Origin: WTFY01 sp965205275
GTDB lineage: Bacteria; Pseudomonadota; Gammaproteobacteria; UBA4575
Assembly (NCBI GenBank): GCA_965205275.1
Contig: OZ242168.1
Coordinates: 558,001 to 622,000 of the forward strand
Length of the DNA: 64,000 bases
Reading direction: 5' to 3'
Position numbers and translations under genes: made by a program. This document shows, piece after piece, positions 17,354 through 26,157 of this stretch (positions are counted from its first letter, which is position 1; every line of letters begins with the position of its first letter). Under the pieces are notes generated by a model. That model saw only the letters and a list, made by a program, of their open reading frames with translations, was not told where the DNA came from and made no database searches.

Positions 17354-17722
17354 TTACTGTTTTGTGCTGACTATTTCCACGATTTCATCGATATAGTCCA
17401 GCAGGGCGCATGCCATCATATCGTCTTGTTTTTTTTCGCCTATTTTCAGTAGCCCCTGAAGTGCATTCAGAATAACCTGCGTATCCTGCCTGGGACGATT
17501 CAGTTGTTCTTCGATATTTTCAATATAGATCTCTGAAGCGGCTTTATCGCGGTCTGAATCCAGTATCTCAGGGAAATGCGCACTGATCTGATGAATAAAC
17601 TTCATCAGTGCTGCTTTTTTATCTTCATGTGTATAGCCCCTGCTGTATGCCTGTTTCAGTGGAGGAATTTCTGAACTTTCAATACCGGTTGCTTCAGACT
17701 TGTCTTTTTGGGAAGCCATCAT
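17354..17722 (-). CDS. Small acidic helical protein coupled to msrB
   Basis: About 122 residues, charged and predominantly helical by composition, without cysteines in a motif, membrane segments or a signal peptide. No family recognised. The start codon overlaps the stop of the exported methionine sulfoxide reductase gene (ATGA), so translation is likely coupled. A second Met follows the first directly. Its role beside msrB is unknown. Confidence 0.65.
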   Translation of the reverse strand: MMASQKDKSEATGIESSEIPPLKQAYSRGYTHEDKKAALMKFIHQISAHFPEILDSDRDKAASEIYIENIEEQLNRPRQDTQVILNALQGLLKIGEKKQDDMMACALLDYIDEIVEIVSTKQ

Positions 17723-18216
17723 GCAGGCCTGAACTCCAGGGACTGACCGTTATTGCACCAGCGCTGTCCGGTAGGCAATGGGCCGTCCATGATCAGATGT
17801 CCGTGGTGTCCGCCGCATTGAGCACATGAATACGCCGGGCTGGGTAAAATTGTTCTGAAGTCTGTATAGACTTCCAGATGGCCTTCAAGATGATCCTTGA
17901 AGCTTGGCCAGCCTGTCTTGCTGTCATATTTCATTTCTGAAGTGAACAGCTCCAGTTTGCAACCGATGCAATGGTAACTGCCTGTTTCATAAAAATCGGT
18001 ATATTCGCTGGAATATCGGGGTTCTGTAGCTCTCTTGCGTAAAATGGCGTATTGGGCAGGTGAAAGGGTATCACGCCAGAAAGCATCACTGCGTTCCCAC
18101 TTTCTAATATGTGCTGCAGCCTTGATATTGATCTTGTTATGGCTGGACATAAGTTGCAGGGTCGTGAACAGAACAACCCCTGCCGCCGCACTGGATATAA
18201 ACACTCTTCTATTCAA
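17719..18216 (-). CDS. msrB: Exported methionine-R-sulfoxide reductase MsrB
   Basis: 165 residues. The N-terminus has a twin arginine (MNRRVFISSAAAGVVLF), so export by Tat or Sec to the periplasm is expected. The MsrB domain has the zinc CxxC pairs (CIGC and CAQC), the GHHGHLIMDGPLPTG block and the catalytic cysteine in RWCNNGQSLEF. It reduces methionine-R-sulfoxide in proteins. An exported MsrB needs an electron donor in the envelope, and the TlpA-like and DsbB proteins elsewhere in the window are possible but unproven partners. It is coupled to the downstream small gene. Confidence 0.92.
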   Translation of the reverse strand: MNRRVFISSAAAGVVLFTTLQLMSSHNKINIKAAAHIRKWERSDAFWRDTLSPAQYAILRKRATEPRYSSEYTDFYETGSYHCIGCKLELFTSEMKYDSKTGWPSFKDHLEGHLEVYTDFRTILPSPAYSCAQCGGHHGHLIMDGPLPTGQRWCNNGQSLEFRPA

Positions 18217-18499
18217 ATTGTCACCTCTTGCCTGAGCCAGAATATTGAGTTAGACCCTAAGCAGACATTGTAATTCACAGGCCGGCAAAATTTACATAGG
18301 TTGTTCGCATGAGGCTGATCGCTAACCTTATAAAGGGTTTATACTACAATGGCCTGGAATGGTATTCCCTGCACGGGACGGCTTGGGAATACTTGGAATC
18401 GAAGTGACGCTAAAGACATGTGTGTATGGTGTTTTCAGGAAAGGGCTGATCCGTTATCCTGTATGACATAAAATATTATTGAAACAACAGGTTGTAAGA
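18217..18499. other. Divergent intergenic region
   Basis: About 280 bases between msrB and the next plus-strand gene. It probably contains both promoters, but no clear consensus boxes or hairpins were identified. Confidence 0.4.
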
Positions 18500-18817
18500 A
18501 TGATCGGAAGTAGATTATCAGATATGCTGAAGCAGGAATTTAATCTTCTGAACCGCAAGTTGACTTATATGACTATTGCCATAGTTTGCATTCTTGCGCT
18601 GATACTGTGGTGGCTGGGGATAGAGGTGAAAGGAAATACAGCGACCATCATTGGAGCGATGTTTATCGGTTTGGCTGCCTTTACATTCAAGATTCCTCAT
18701 ATTGCATATCGTTTTATGTTGAACAAGTACAGAGATGAACCCGACAAGATTTCTGCATTGGGACCCAACTGGCAGGAATTCAAGGCTCTTGCCCTGCAAC
18801 GTAAACAAGGGGTCTAG
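18500..18817 (+). CDS. Small two-helix membrane protein of unknown function
   Basis: 105 residues from the ATG at 18500 (an in-frame TTG lies at 18479). Two hydrophobic helices (around YMTIAIVCILALILWWLG and ATIIGAMFIGLAAF) are followed by a charged C-terminal tail (NKYRDEPDKISALGPNWQEF). No family recognised. It lies 50 bases upstream of the CbiX-like gene. Confidence 0.6.
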   Translation: MIGSRLSDMLKQEFNLLNRKLTYMTIAIVCILALILWWLGIEVKGNTATIIGAMFIGLAAFTFKIPHIAYRFMLNKYRDEPDKISALGPNWQEFKALALQRKQGV

Positions 18818-18867
18818 GACGTCTGACGATATTTCATCTGCAGCATACCCCATGTTACCATCTTGCA

Positions 18868-19236
18868 ATGAATGCATTACTGCTTGTTGCTCACGGCAGC
18901 CGGAGACAGGCTTCTAATGATGAAGTCCGGGATCTGGCCAAAACGATTGCGCAGAACTCCAGCCATGATTTTGACTGGGTCGAATATGCCTTTCTGGAAC
19001 TTGCAGAGCCCTCCATTTCTGAGGGAGTATCGGCCTGCACGCGGCAAGGCGCAACGAGCATTACCCTTCTTCCTTACTTTCTTTCTTCCGGGCGCCATGT
19101 AGCTGACGATATTCCTGTTGAACTGGAAAAAGCCAGGCAACGCCATCCACAGGCGCAGTTTAGAATGGCGCCCTATCTTGGCGCTGCGAAAGAAATCAGC
19201 AATATTTTGATAACGCTCAGCAAGCAGGTTGCCTGA
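18868..19236 (+). CDS. CbiX/SirB-type small chelatase-like protein
   Basis: 122 residues. LLVAHGSRRQASNDEVRDLA and LLPYFLSSGRHVADDIP carry the two histidines typical of CbiX-small/SirB chelatases, which insert cobalt or iron into sirohydrochlorin-type tetrapyrroles. The length is that of a single-domain chelatase, which would act as a dimer. No cobalamin or sirohaem genes are adjacent, so the metal and substrate are not determined. Confidence 0.88.
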   Translation: MNALLLVAHGSRRQASNDEVRDLAKTIAQNSSHDFDWVEYAFLELAEPSISEGVSACTRQGATSITLLPYFLSSGRHVADDIPVELEKARQRHPQAQFRMAPYLGAAKEISNILITLSKQVA

Positions 19237-19288
19237 TATCCCTCCTTTCCTTCTTGGACAAGGATAAAGCCAGCGCCTGCAGAGGTTC

Positions 19289-20008
19289 TCAGGTGCAGAG
19301 GGTGCTGATATCTTCTTTTGTTACGGCTGCGTAGGGAGAATTTCTGACTTGATCATGTATTTTCATCCGGTAGCGAACAAACTGATCAACCTCGGTGAAG
19401 TGCATAAAAGGGTTGCCTTCCAGTTCTTCAGCAAGCGTTGATGTGGTTGGTGTTGCATAATGATGTCCAGGGTGAATGACAATCGAATCAGGGAGTTCAT
19501 CGCGGAATCGCTTTAGAGTAGTATGCATTTGTTCCGGGTCGCCACCGCGCAAATCACAGCGGCCGCATCCAAACACAAACAGGGTATCTCCGGTAACTAG
19601 GTCATTGCCAACCCGATAGCAGGCAGACCCGGGCGTATGCCCTGGTGTATGCAGGACTTCAACTTCGGTTTTCCCAATCCTTATAGAATCCCCTCCATGA
19701 TGGAGACTAGGTTGAATGAGGTCTGCGCCCCAGAAAGCAGCTTCACTCTTTAGCAGGTGTACTTCGGTGTCACACAGGGTTAGCAACTGGTCAATTCCGT
19801 TAATGTGATCATGGTGACTGTGTGTTAAAAAAATATCTGTAATGGTAATGTCGAGCTGTCTGGCCCGGTCGATGATTGCTGGTACGTCCCATGCCGGGTC
19901 TACCACAGCTGCAGTTTGGGTCGCATGATCAATGAGCAGGTAGATGAAGTTCTCCATAGGCCCCAGTTGCATGGTTTCAATGGAAAAATTTGTCAGGGGG
20001 TTCGACAT
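19289..20008 (-). CDS. MBL-fold hydrolase, glyoxalase II-like
   Basis: About 239 residues from the ATG at 20008; a longer GTG-initiated frame reaches 20074. The metallo-beta-lactamase motif THSHHDH binds two metals, with HTPGH, the bridging Asp of TGDTLF and a late HPGHHY as further ligands. Glyoxalase II-like family members hydrolyse thioesters such as S-lactoylglutathione. Related forms include persulfide dioxygenases, but the region FGCGRCDLRGGDPEQM differs from classic ETHE1 and from GloB. A hydrolase role is likely and the substrate unknown. Confidence 0.85.
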   Translation of the reverse strand: MSNPLTNFSIETMQLGPMENFIYLLIDHATQTAAVVDPAWDVPAIIDRARQLDITITDIFLTHSHHDHINGIDQLLTLCDTEVHLLKSEAAFWGADLIQPSLHHGGDSIRIGKTEVEVLHTPGHTPGSACYRVGNDLVTGDTLFVFGCGRCDLRGGDPEQMHTTLKRFRDELPDSIVIHPGHHYATPTTSTLAEELEGNPFMHFTEVDQFVRYRMKIHDQVRNSPYAAVTKEDISTLCT

Positions 20009-20108
20009 GCGTACGGTATGAACTCCGGCTGTTTGCACCCGTGCGGGAATCAGCGTATAGGATATCGGATGCACTCTCGTATCACAATAATAATATCAGT
20101 GATGTAGT

Positions 20109-20666
20109 ATGGATACGCTCCCGGACTATATCGATCATGGTCTGACTGCATTGTCGATTGGTCTTAATCCCTCCACCATTTCAGTTGAAAAAGGCTTCTA
20201 TTTTGCAAATCCGCGAAACCGTTTTTGGAGAGCTTTGAATGGCAGCGGGTTGATTCCGGAAGAAGCGGTTCCGGGCAGGGAATCCCAGGAAAGGATTTTC
20301 AGACAATACAGAATCGGATTTACCGATGTGGTGAAACGGCATTCTTCAACAGGAAAAGCCTTGAAAGCTGTTGATTACAAAAAGTGGGCGCCTGCGCTAA
20401 AGAGAAAAATTGAAAAATATGAACCCGGTATCTGCTGGTTTCATGGGAAGATGGCGGCGCAGAACTTTTTCAGATATTCAGGCCATGCCAATGCGGCAAT
20501 AGAGTGGGGCAGGCAGTCGTTTCAAATCAAGTGTTCTGCGGTTTTTGTAACACCCAATCCCAGTCCTGCAAATGCGGTGTTTACATTGCAGGAAATAACT
20601 GACTGGTATAAAAAGCTGGCTGTGATGATAAAAAGTGAATCCTTACAGGATTTCCTGTCTGCCTGA
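20109..20666 (+). CDS. Mismatch-specific uracil/thymine DNA glycosylase (Mug/TDG family)
   Basis: 185 residues with the UDG family-2 pattern: SIGLNPSTISVEKGFYFANPRNRFWRAL at the N-terminus (GLNP replaces GINPG with the catalytic Asn) and TPNPSPANA near the C-terminus as the second conserved motif. It removes uracil or mispaired thymine and ethenocytosine from DNA. The start is 34 bases from the divergent MBL gene. It is a single-gene unit as far as can be seen. Confidence 0.88.
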   Translation: MDTLPDYIDHGLTALSIGLNPSTISVEKGFYFANPRNRFWRALNGSGLIPEEAVPGRESQERIFRQYRIGFTDVVKRHSSTGKALKAVDYKKWAPALKRKIEKYEPGICWFHGKMAAQNFFRYSGHANAAIEWGRQSFQIKCSAVFVTPNPSPANAVFTLQEITDWYKKLAVMIKSESLQDFLSA

Positions 20667-20694
20667 TTTTCTGCTGCAATTGAATACAGGGTGA

Positions 20695-20889
20695 TCAGTT
20701 CGCCGCCGGGATAGGCAGTTTGAAGTCGAATATCTACTTGTTCATAATGGGTACAAACAGTATGGGCATTCATTCGGTTCCGATCGGTGGTTTCATAAAA
20801 ATGGCAGATATTATGAGGTGGGTGAGAATGGATGGAAATCGGTCCACAAGGTGTACTCAACTAAAGAAAACTGGTTTGAATGCTATTAA
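20695..20889 (+). pseudogene. Open frame without a start codon; unrecognised protein fragment
   Basis: Between a TGA at 20692 and a TAA at 20887 lies a frame encoding QFEVEYLLVHNGYKQYGHSF and then SDRWFHKNGRYYEVG, ending NWFECY. The composition (aromatic, basic, regular) looks like real protein, but there is no ATG, GTG or TTG in the frame. It may be the 3' remnant of a lost gene, since the Mug-like gene ends only 28 bases upstream. No family recognised. Confidence 0.45.
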
Positions 20890-20926
20890 TCAGCATGGTG
20901 ATACGGTAGCGATCAAGGAGATTGCA

Positions 20927-21004
20927 ATGGAACAGGAGTACTCGCAGAACCCGCCCGATGGCCATACTGAATTTGTACATCCGGAGGCCGAAGACCTCCA
21001 ATGA
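20927..21004 (+). CDS. Possible 25-residue peptide ahead of dsbB
   Basis: An ATG preceded by AAGGAG with a spacing of about 7 opens a 25-codon frame (MEQEYSQNPPDGHTEF then VHPEAEDLQ). The acidic peptide has no membrane segment. The stop is 37 bases before the dsbB start. It could be a small protein or a translated leader. Only the strong ribosome-binding site supports it. Confidence 0.4.
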   Translation: MEQEYSQNPPDGHTEFVHPEAEDLQ

Positions 21005-21041
21005 AACTCAACTTATAAATAAACGCTTTTGGAGATTTCAG

Positions 21042-21539
21042 GTGTTTGGTTACCGTGCACTGAATCTATATGGGCTGCTTTTTTGTACAGCATCCTTGCT
21101 GTTTGCGGTACTCTATCTTGAGCGGGTACTGCATCTGGACCCTTGTCCGCTTTGTGTGCTGGACCGGATTGTGCTTGCAATACTGGGGTTCATTTTTACC
21201 CTTGCCCTGATATACCATCCGGGGCCGGTCTTCTCAAGAATCTATGGTTTGCTGTCCATGGTTTTCAGTGCGATCGGAGTCGGGTTGGCTGCAAGGCATA
21301 TATGGCTGCAGGGCTTGCCTGGGGACCAGGTGCCGGAGTGTGGTCCGGATTTATACTTTATGCTCGAAACTCTGCCTGTCTTCGATGCGATCAGAAAAGC
21401 TCTCATGGGTTCGGGCTCATGTGCTGAAGTGAACTGGACATTTGCCGGGCTGACGATTCCCGAGCAGACACTGGCAGTATTCAGCGGATTGCTGCTGCTA
21501 TCCGTGATCCAGGCTCTTCGTAACCGAAAATCTGTCTAG
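21042..21539 (+). CDS. dsbB: Disulfide bond formation protein DsbB
   Basis: 165 residues from a GTG start, chosen because GGAG lies 7 bases upstream and the longer frame would add about 40 unrelated residues. Four membrane helices are visible. The first periplasmic loop has the redox pair in DPCPLCVLDR (Cys35 and Cys38). The second loop has the VPECGPDL and GSGSCAEVNW cysteines. DsbB re-oxidises DsbA and passes electrons to quinone. No dsbA gene lies in the window. Confidence 0.92.
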   Translation: MFGYRALNLYGLLFCTASLLFAVLYLERVLHLDPCPLCVLDRIVLAILGFIFTLALIYHPGPVFSRIYGLLSMVFSAIGVGLAARHIWLQGLPGDQVPECGPDLYFMLETLPVFDAIRKALMGSGSCAEVNWTFAGLTIPEQTLAVFSGLLLLSVIQALRNRKSV

Positions 21540-21655
21540 CAAGCAGCAGTATGGCCCCTTTGTGCTGTTTAAACAGGGTATTGGATATTGTACATTATGG
21601 CTATGAAAGGTATCTGGAACGCATGGCCTCTTCCGTAGTAGGCAAAAAATAAACA

Positions 21656-22807
21656 ATGAGTACTGCGAAAGACATACACATACCCTGCTGGCTTCCCCCT
21701 GCAACCCGCTTCGTGGAACTGCATGGAGATTACGGCACCACTGATTTTATCATGCGCCGGGGTGGCTCTTTGCCAAAAGTCGTGGTGGCCTATGAGGCCT
21801 GGGGTAAGCTTTCGCAGATGCGTGATAATGCAGTGCTTGTATTCACAGGCCTGTCACCTACCGCACATGCTTGCTCGTCCCGCGAGGACCCTTCTTCGGG
21901 CTGGTGGGAATATATGATCGGTCCGGGCAAGCCGATCGATACGAACCGGTTTTATGTAGTCTGCGTGAACTCGCTGGGAGGTTGTTTTGGTACTACGGGT
22001 CCGAGATCAGTCAATCCACAAACCGGCAAGCAGTATGGTGTGGATTTTCCAGACCTCACCATCGAGGATATTGCCAAGGCGGGTCACCATGCCATGCAGG
22101 AACTGGGTGTGGACCATCTTTGCGCGGTCGTCGGGTCTTCCATGGGTGGAATGTCATCTCTGGCTTACACACTTCAATATCCCGATGAAGTGGACTATCT
22201 CATTACGATTTCTTCGGCCTGCCGGGCTCTGCCGCTGGCCGTTGCGATGCGCTCCATACAGCGGGAAATTGTGCGCTGCGACCCGGACTGGAGGGGTGGC
22301 CGTTACGAGCCTGATGAGAAACCTAAAAACGGCATGACACTGGCACGGAAAATAGGCCTGGTGTCCTACCGTGCAGGAGAAGAATGGAATCAGCGTTTTA
22401 ATCGCGCACGTGTCGATTCAAAACGCAAAAACAGGGATAAATTTGGTATTGAGTTTGAGGTCGAGTCCTATCTAGATTACAACGCGCATAAATTTGTAGA
22501 TACTTTTGATGCAAACAGCTATCTGTACCTATCCAGGGCCATGGACTGGTTCGATGTGGCTGAGCACGGTGGGTCCGTCAATGCAGGGCTGGCCAAGATT
22601 CATTCCAGAAAGACTTTGGTCATAGGTGTCGAGACAGATATCTTGTTTCCTGTTAAACAGCAGGAAGAAATATTTAATGGAATGGACAAGGCAGGGCGTA
22701 ACGTCGAGTTTGTACGCCTGCCTTCAATAAAAGGTCATGATTCGTTTCTGATTGACGAAGAGAATTTCGCACCGGTCATACAAAAATTCTTTTCAGAGAT
22801 AGGCTAG
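21656..22807 (+). CDS. metX: Homoserine O-acyltransferase MetX family
   Basis: 383 residues of the MetX alpha/beta-hydrolase family. The nucleophile elbow is VGSSMGGMSS, with the final His in IKGHDSFLID and the acid in GVETDILFPV. It acylates homoserine with acetyl-CoA or succinyl-CoA as the first committed step of methionine synthesis. Some members acylate serine instead, and the family name alone does not settle acyl donor or acceptor. It ends 4 bases inside the convergent gltA end. Confidence 0.92.
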   Translation: MSTAKDIHIPCWLPPATRFVELHGDYGTTDFIMRRGGSLPKVVVAYEAWGKLSQMRDNAVLVFTGLSPTAHACSSREDPSSGWWEYMIGPGKPIDTNRFYVVCVNSLGGCFGTTGPRSVNPQTGKQYGVDFPDLTIEDIAKAGHHAMQELGVDHLCAVVGSSMGGMSSLAYTLQYPDEVDYLITISSACRALPLAVAMRSIQREIVRCDPDWRGGRYEPDEKPKNGMTLARKIGLVSYRAGEEWNQRFNRARVDSKRKNRDKFGIEFEVESYLDYNAHKFVDTFDANSYLYLSRAMDWFDVAEHGGSVNAGLAKIHSRKTLVIGVETDILFPVKQQEEIFNGMDKAGRNVEFVRLPSIKGHDSFLIDEENFAPVIQKFFSEIG

Positions 22808-24111
22808 CTGCGTTCGTCAATATGCACATAATCGCGTTGGTCTGCGCCAGTATATAACTGGCGAGGACGACCAATCCGCGCCTGCGGGTCGCTCATGTGT
22901 TCCTTCCAGTGAGAAATCCAACCTACCGTGCGAGCCAGTGCAAAAATTACCGTGAACATGTTCAGGGGAATACCCATTGCACGTAAAATGATTCCAGAAT
23001 AAAAATCCACGTTTGGGTACAGTTTGCGCTGTACAAAGTAATCATCTTCTAGGGCGATACGCTCGAGTTCCATGGCGGTATCGAACAGGGGCTGATTGGG
23101 ATTGTTGTCACCTAGCTCCTCCAGCAGTTGATGACAGACTTCACGGATAATTTTGGCACGCGGGTCATAGTTTTTATATACACGGTGGCCAAAGCCCATC
23201 AGGCGAAACTGGGAGTTCTTGTCCTTGGCGCGCTCAATATAGTAGTTGATATCCTTATCCGACTGCACAATGTCTTCAAGCATGTTGATGACCGCTTCGT
23301 TGGCTCCGCCATGTGCCGGTCCCCAGAGTGAACTGATGCCTGCCGATAATGCTGCATAGGGGTTGGCCCCTGAGCTGCCGGCTAGCCTTACTGTAGAAGT
23401 GGAGGCATTTTGTTCGTGGTCGGCATGTAAAATCAGGATCAGGTCCATCGCGCGCACAAAAGCAGGGCTGGGCTGATAGCTTATGGAAGGCAGCCCGAAC
23501 ATCATGTATAAAAAGTTCGAGACATAGTCCAGCTTGTTGTCCGGATAAACAAAAGGCTGGCCCACGGTATACTTGTAGACCCAGGCGGCCATGGTGGGTA
23601 CTTTGGCAATCAGGCGGTTTGCGGCACTCTCTCTGGACTCGGCATCTTGAATGCTGATCTGGTCATGATAAAATGCCGACATTGCCCCTACGGTTGCCAC
23701 CATCATTGCCATGGGGTGTGAGTTGTTGTGGAATCCCAGATAGAACCGGCGCATTTTTTCATCCAGCAGAGTATGCATTTTCAGCCGATTTTCAAACGTA
23801 TCGAATGCTTGTTTGCCTGGAAGCTCACCATGCAAAAGCAGATAACAGACCTCCAGGAAGGTGCTGTGTTCTGCGAGTTGTTCTATCGGGTAGCCTCGAT
23901 AGCGAAGCAGGCCGAGATCACCGTCAATGAACGTAATCTTGCTTTCGCAACTCGCTGTGGATACAAAGCCGGGGTCATAGGTGAAGTAGCCAAGTTTCTG
24001 GTACAACTTTCCAATATCAATCGTGCCGGGCCCATTTGTGCCATCCAGTACAGGCAGGTCGACTTTTTTTCCTGTCGCATTATCTGTCACTGTGACGGTT
24101 CGGTCTGCCAT
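22804..24111 (-). CDS. gltA: Citrate synthase, type II
   Basis: About 435 residues from the ATG at 24111, which has an AGGAG box 9 bases upstream; an in-frame TTG lies three codons earlier. HADHEQNASTSTVR, WGPAHGGANEAV and GFGHRVYKNYDPRA hold the catalytic histidines and the Asp/Arg network. The N-terminal region resembles the NADH-sensitive hexameric enzyme of Gram-negative bacteria. It condenses acetyl-CoA and oxaloacetate. Stop codons of gltA and metX overlap head-on. Confidence 0.96.
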   Translation of the reverse strand: MADRTVTVTDNATGKKVDLPVLDGTNGPGTIDIGKLYQKLGYFTYDPGFVSTASCESKITFIDGDLGLLRYRGYPIEQLAEHSTFLEVCYLLLHGELPGKQAFDTFENRLKMHTLLDEKMRRFYLGFHNNSHPMAMMVATVGAMSAFYHDQISIQDAESRESAANRLIAKVPTMAAWVYKYTVGQPFVYPDNKLDYVSNFLYMMFGLPSISYQPSPAFVRAMDLILILHADHEQNASTSTVRLAGSSGANPYAALSAGISSLWGPAHGGANEAVINMLEDIVQSDKDINYYIERAKDKNSQFRLMGFGHRVYKNYDPRAKIIREVCHQLLEELGDNNPNQPLFDTAMELERIALEDDYFVQRKLYPNVDFYSGIILRAMGIPLNMFTVIFALARTVGWISHWKEHMSDPQARIGRPRQLYTGADQRDYVHIDERS

Positions 24112-24384
24112 GTAAATCAACTCCTGGGGTTGTGTAAAATATCTGTATTCAGGCGGTCAGCCGACTATAAGGGGCTGCTTTTCTCCACTGAGGGGAAATT
24201 GTTCTATAGTCTGGCGATACTAAATCAGGCTATCTCTAATCGGCTGTAACGTATTGTTTTCAATAAAATCCGTTATGGGACTTTGCTACGATTGCAAACA
24301 CCAGCCTGCTCTCATATGTGCGGATTATAGCATTTATGCCCTGCCGTGGAGAATGAGATTTCCGGGGTTTACCGATTTTGGCTT

Positions 24385-24954
24385 TCATTTAAGCTCACTG
24401 CTTATGAATTGTTCAATAAACTGCGCAATTTGTTCCGGATCATTCAGGGCCAGCAAAGGCAATGAAGTGCTCACCTGCTGGGGCTGGTCGGTTGCAATTG
24501 CGATCACATAGCGGTCATCGGTTGCAATAAGGGGTTTGCCAAGGGCAGGCCTGTGAACCTCGATCTTGAAGACAGGTGCCAATTTAAAGCCTTCCACTAT
24601 TACGAGATCCACCAATTCTGTATCAATATGCTTTAAGGCATCCTGAAGGGACAATTCAGCTTCATCCGCGGTATTTTCATGCATGAGTGCCCAGCGTTTT
24701 CGTGAAGAGATCATAACCTGCCGGGCGCCGGCTTTTCTGATCTTGTAACTGTCTTTTTCAGGGTGATCGATGTCAAATGAATGATGCGCATGCTTGATTA
24801 CGGCTATTTTTAGATTATGCGAACTGAAAACAGGGATAAGCTTTTCAAGCAAGGTTGTTTTGCCAGAGCCACTGTAGGCACACAGCCCGATGACGGGTTT
24901 TGTAAATTGGATGCGGTCCATACCCTTCGTTAATCCGTTAAGCGCGCAGATCAT
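24385..24954 (-). CDS. mobB: Molybdopterin-guanine dinucleotide biosynthesis protein MobB
   Basis: 189 residues from the ATG at 24954; a start at 24921 (MDRIQFTKP) is also possible. The P-loop SGSGKTTL and the family segment VIKHAHHSFDIDHPEKDSY are clear. MobB is a GTP-binding accessory protein in forming the bis-MGD cofactor. It follows mobA on the same strand with a 36-base gap, so the two are probably one operon. This implies at least one DMSO-reductase-family molybdoenzyme elsewhere in the genome. Confidence 0.92.
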   Translation of the reverse strand: MICALNGLTKGMDRIQFTKPVIGLCAYSGSGKTTLLEKLIPVFSSHNLKIAVIKHAHHSFDIDHPEKDSYKIRKAGARQVMISSRKRWALMHENTADEAELSLQDALKHIDTELVDLVIVEGFKLAPVFKIEVHRPALGKPLIATDDRYVIAIATDQPQQVSTSLPLLALNDPEQIAQFIEQFISSELK

Positions 24955-24990
24955 GCAAGCTTGTCCAGCCGGCTGTCAACTGCCCTTCCT

Positions 24991-25587
24991 TTACTGATTC
25001 ATCAGATGTTCAGAGATTGCAGCCAGGTCCCGCATTTCATTTATATTCAGAAAACAATCCGGCTTGTCGCTGAAATCAGCCTGGGCCAGCTTGTGCTGCG
25101 CGTACCAGTGCTCGATTTTGCGGTCTTCGCCGGCAAGATATTTCTGCAGGCTGCCCTGTAATTTGCAGTCCACCAGTGCATACACAGACTGCACCCGCTT
25201 GCCATCGTGGGCCACGCATATTTCTGCGTTCTGGTCGGTTAATGCCGCATACAGGCGGGCTACGGTGTCATCGGGAAGCAAAGGCCCGTCACATGGACAA
25301 GTGAAGATATAATCAGTCGATACTCCATTCATCGCCGCAGCCATTCCGGCAAGGGGGCCTTGGAAGCCAGTCAGATCATCCGCTATGACCGGATAGCCGA
25401 ATTTCCTGTACAGGCTTTTGTTCCGGTTGGCATTGATCGCAATCTCCACAACCTGCGGCTTCAGGGTATTGATGACATATACAATCATGGCCTGGCCATT
25501 GATTTCAACAAGCCCTTTATCCTGACCGCCCATGCGGGTTGCCCGACCGCCAGCCAATATAATGCCTGTAATCCCTTCCTTATACAT
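24991..25587 (-). CDS. mobA: Molybdenum cofactor guanylyltransferase MobA
   Basis: 198 residues. The N-terminal nucleotide-binding motif ILAGGRATRMGGQDKGLVEI is the family hallmark, and CPCDGPLLPDD contains the metal-binding Asp. It transfers GMP from GTP to Mo-molybdopterin. It forms a likely operon with mobB downstream. The upstream region 25588-25811 separates it from the divergent DUF1244 gene. Confidence 0.93.
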   Translation of the reverse strand: MYKEGITGIILAGGRATRMGGQDKGLVEINGQAMIVYVINTLKPQVVEIAINANRNKSLYRKFGYPVIADDLTGFQGPLAGMAAAMNGVSTDYIFTCPCDGPLLPDDTVARLYAALTDQNAEICVAHDGKRVQSVYALVDCKLQGSLQKYLAGEDRKIEHWYAQHKLAQADFSDKPDCFLNINEMRDLAAISEHLMNQ

Positions 25588-25811
25588 TATTATGGTCGGA
25601 ACATTGAAAAATCATCTGGGGCATGCCATAAAATACAAATATAGTAACATACGCGGTTCATGGCCTGACGGGCTTCTATATCAGCCAATTGTCAGCTTCA
25701 GGATAGGTCTGGTAAAAGGGAAGACTGGATCAAACCAGGGCAGCAGGGGCTATGCATACCGGTATGGTACACCCGGTTGTTTGTAATAGTCATAACATTA
25801 GGGAGAACAGA

Positions 25812-26129
25812 ATGAGTGATTCAATCAGCGATCAGAATCGTCTGGAAATCGAAGCGGCTGTATACAGAAGGCTGGTTGAGCATTTGCGTAAAAAAACCGA
25901 AGTACAAAATATCGACCTGATGAATCTTGCAGACTTTTGCCGGAACTGCCTGTCCAAATGGTATGTAGCGGCTGCACAGGACAGGGGACTTGAGATGGAG
26001 TATGAGCAGGCCAGGGAAACGGTATACGGCATGCCCTATGCTGAATGGAAAACCCGGTACCAGAGAGAAGCGACTCCTGAACAGAAAAAAGCCTTCGCCG
26101 AAGGCAAGAAACGTCACGGAAATGAATAA
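25812..26129 (+). CDS. DUF1244 protein
   Basis: 105 residues. The hallmark NLADFCRNCLSKWY with paired cysteines marks DUF1244, a small family of unknown function with known structures in proteobacteria. YGMPYAEWKTRYQREATPEQ matches the C-terminal half. The ATG at 25812 has a GGGAGA box 6 bases upstream. A longer frame to 25752 lacks support. It precedes the moeB-like gene by 28 bases. Confidence 0.88.
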   Translation: MSDSISDQNRLEIEAAVYRRLVEHLRKKTEVQNIDLMNLADFCRNCLSKWYVAAAQDRGLEMEYEQARETVYGMPYAEWKTRYQREATPEQKKAFAEGKKRHGNE

Positions 26130-26157
26130 CGCCGTGTTATTACTGTAGTTTCTGCCA

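Noticed and set aside
21540..21655. SAM-type riboswitch upstream of metX
   Set aside because: The 116-base gap lacks the expected stems and conserved boxes.
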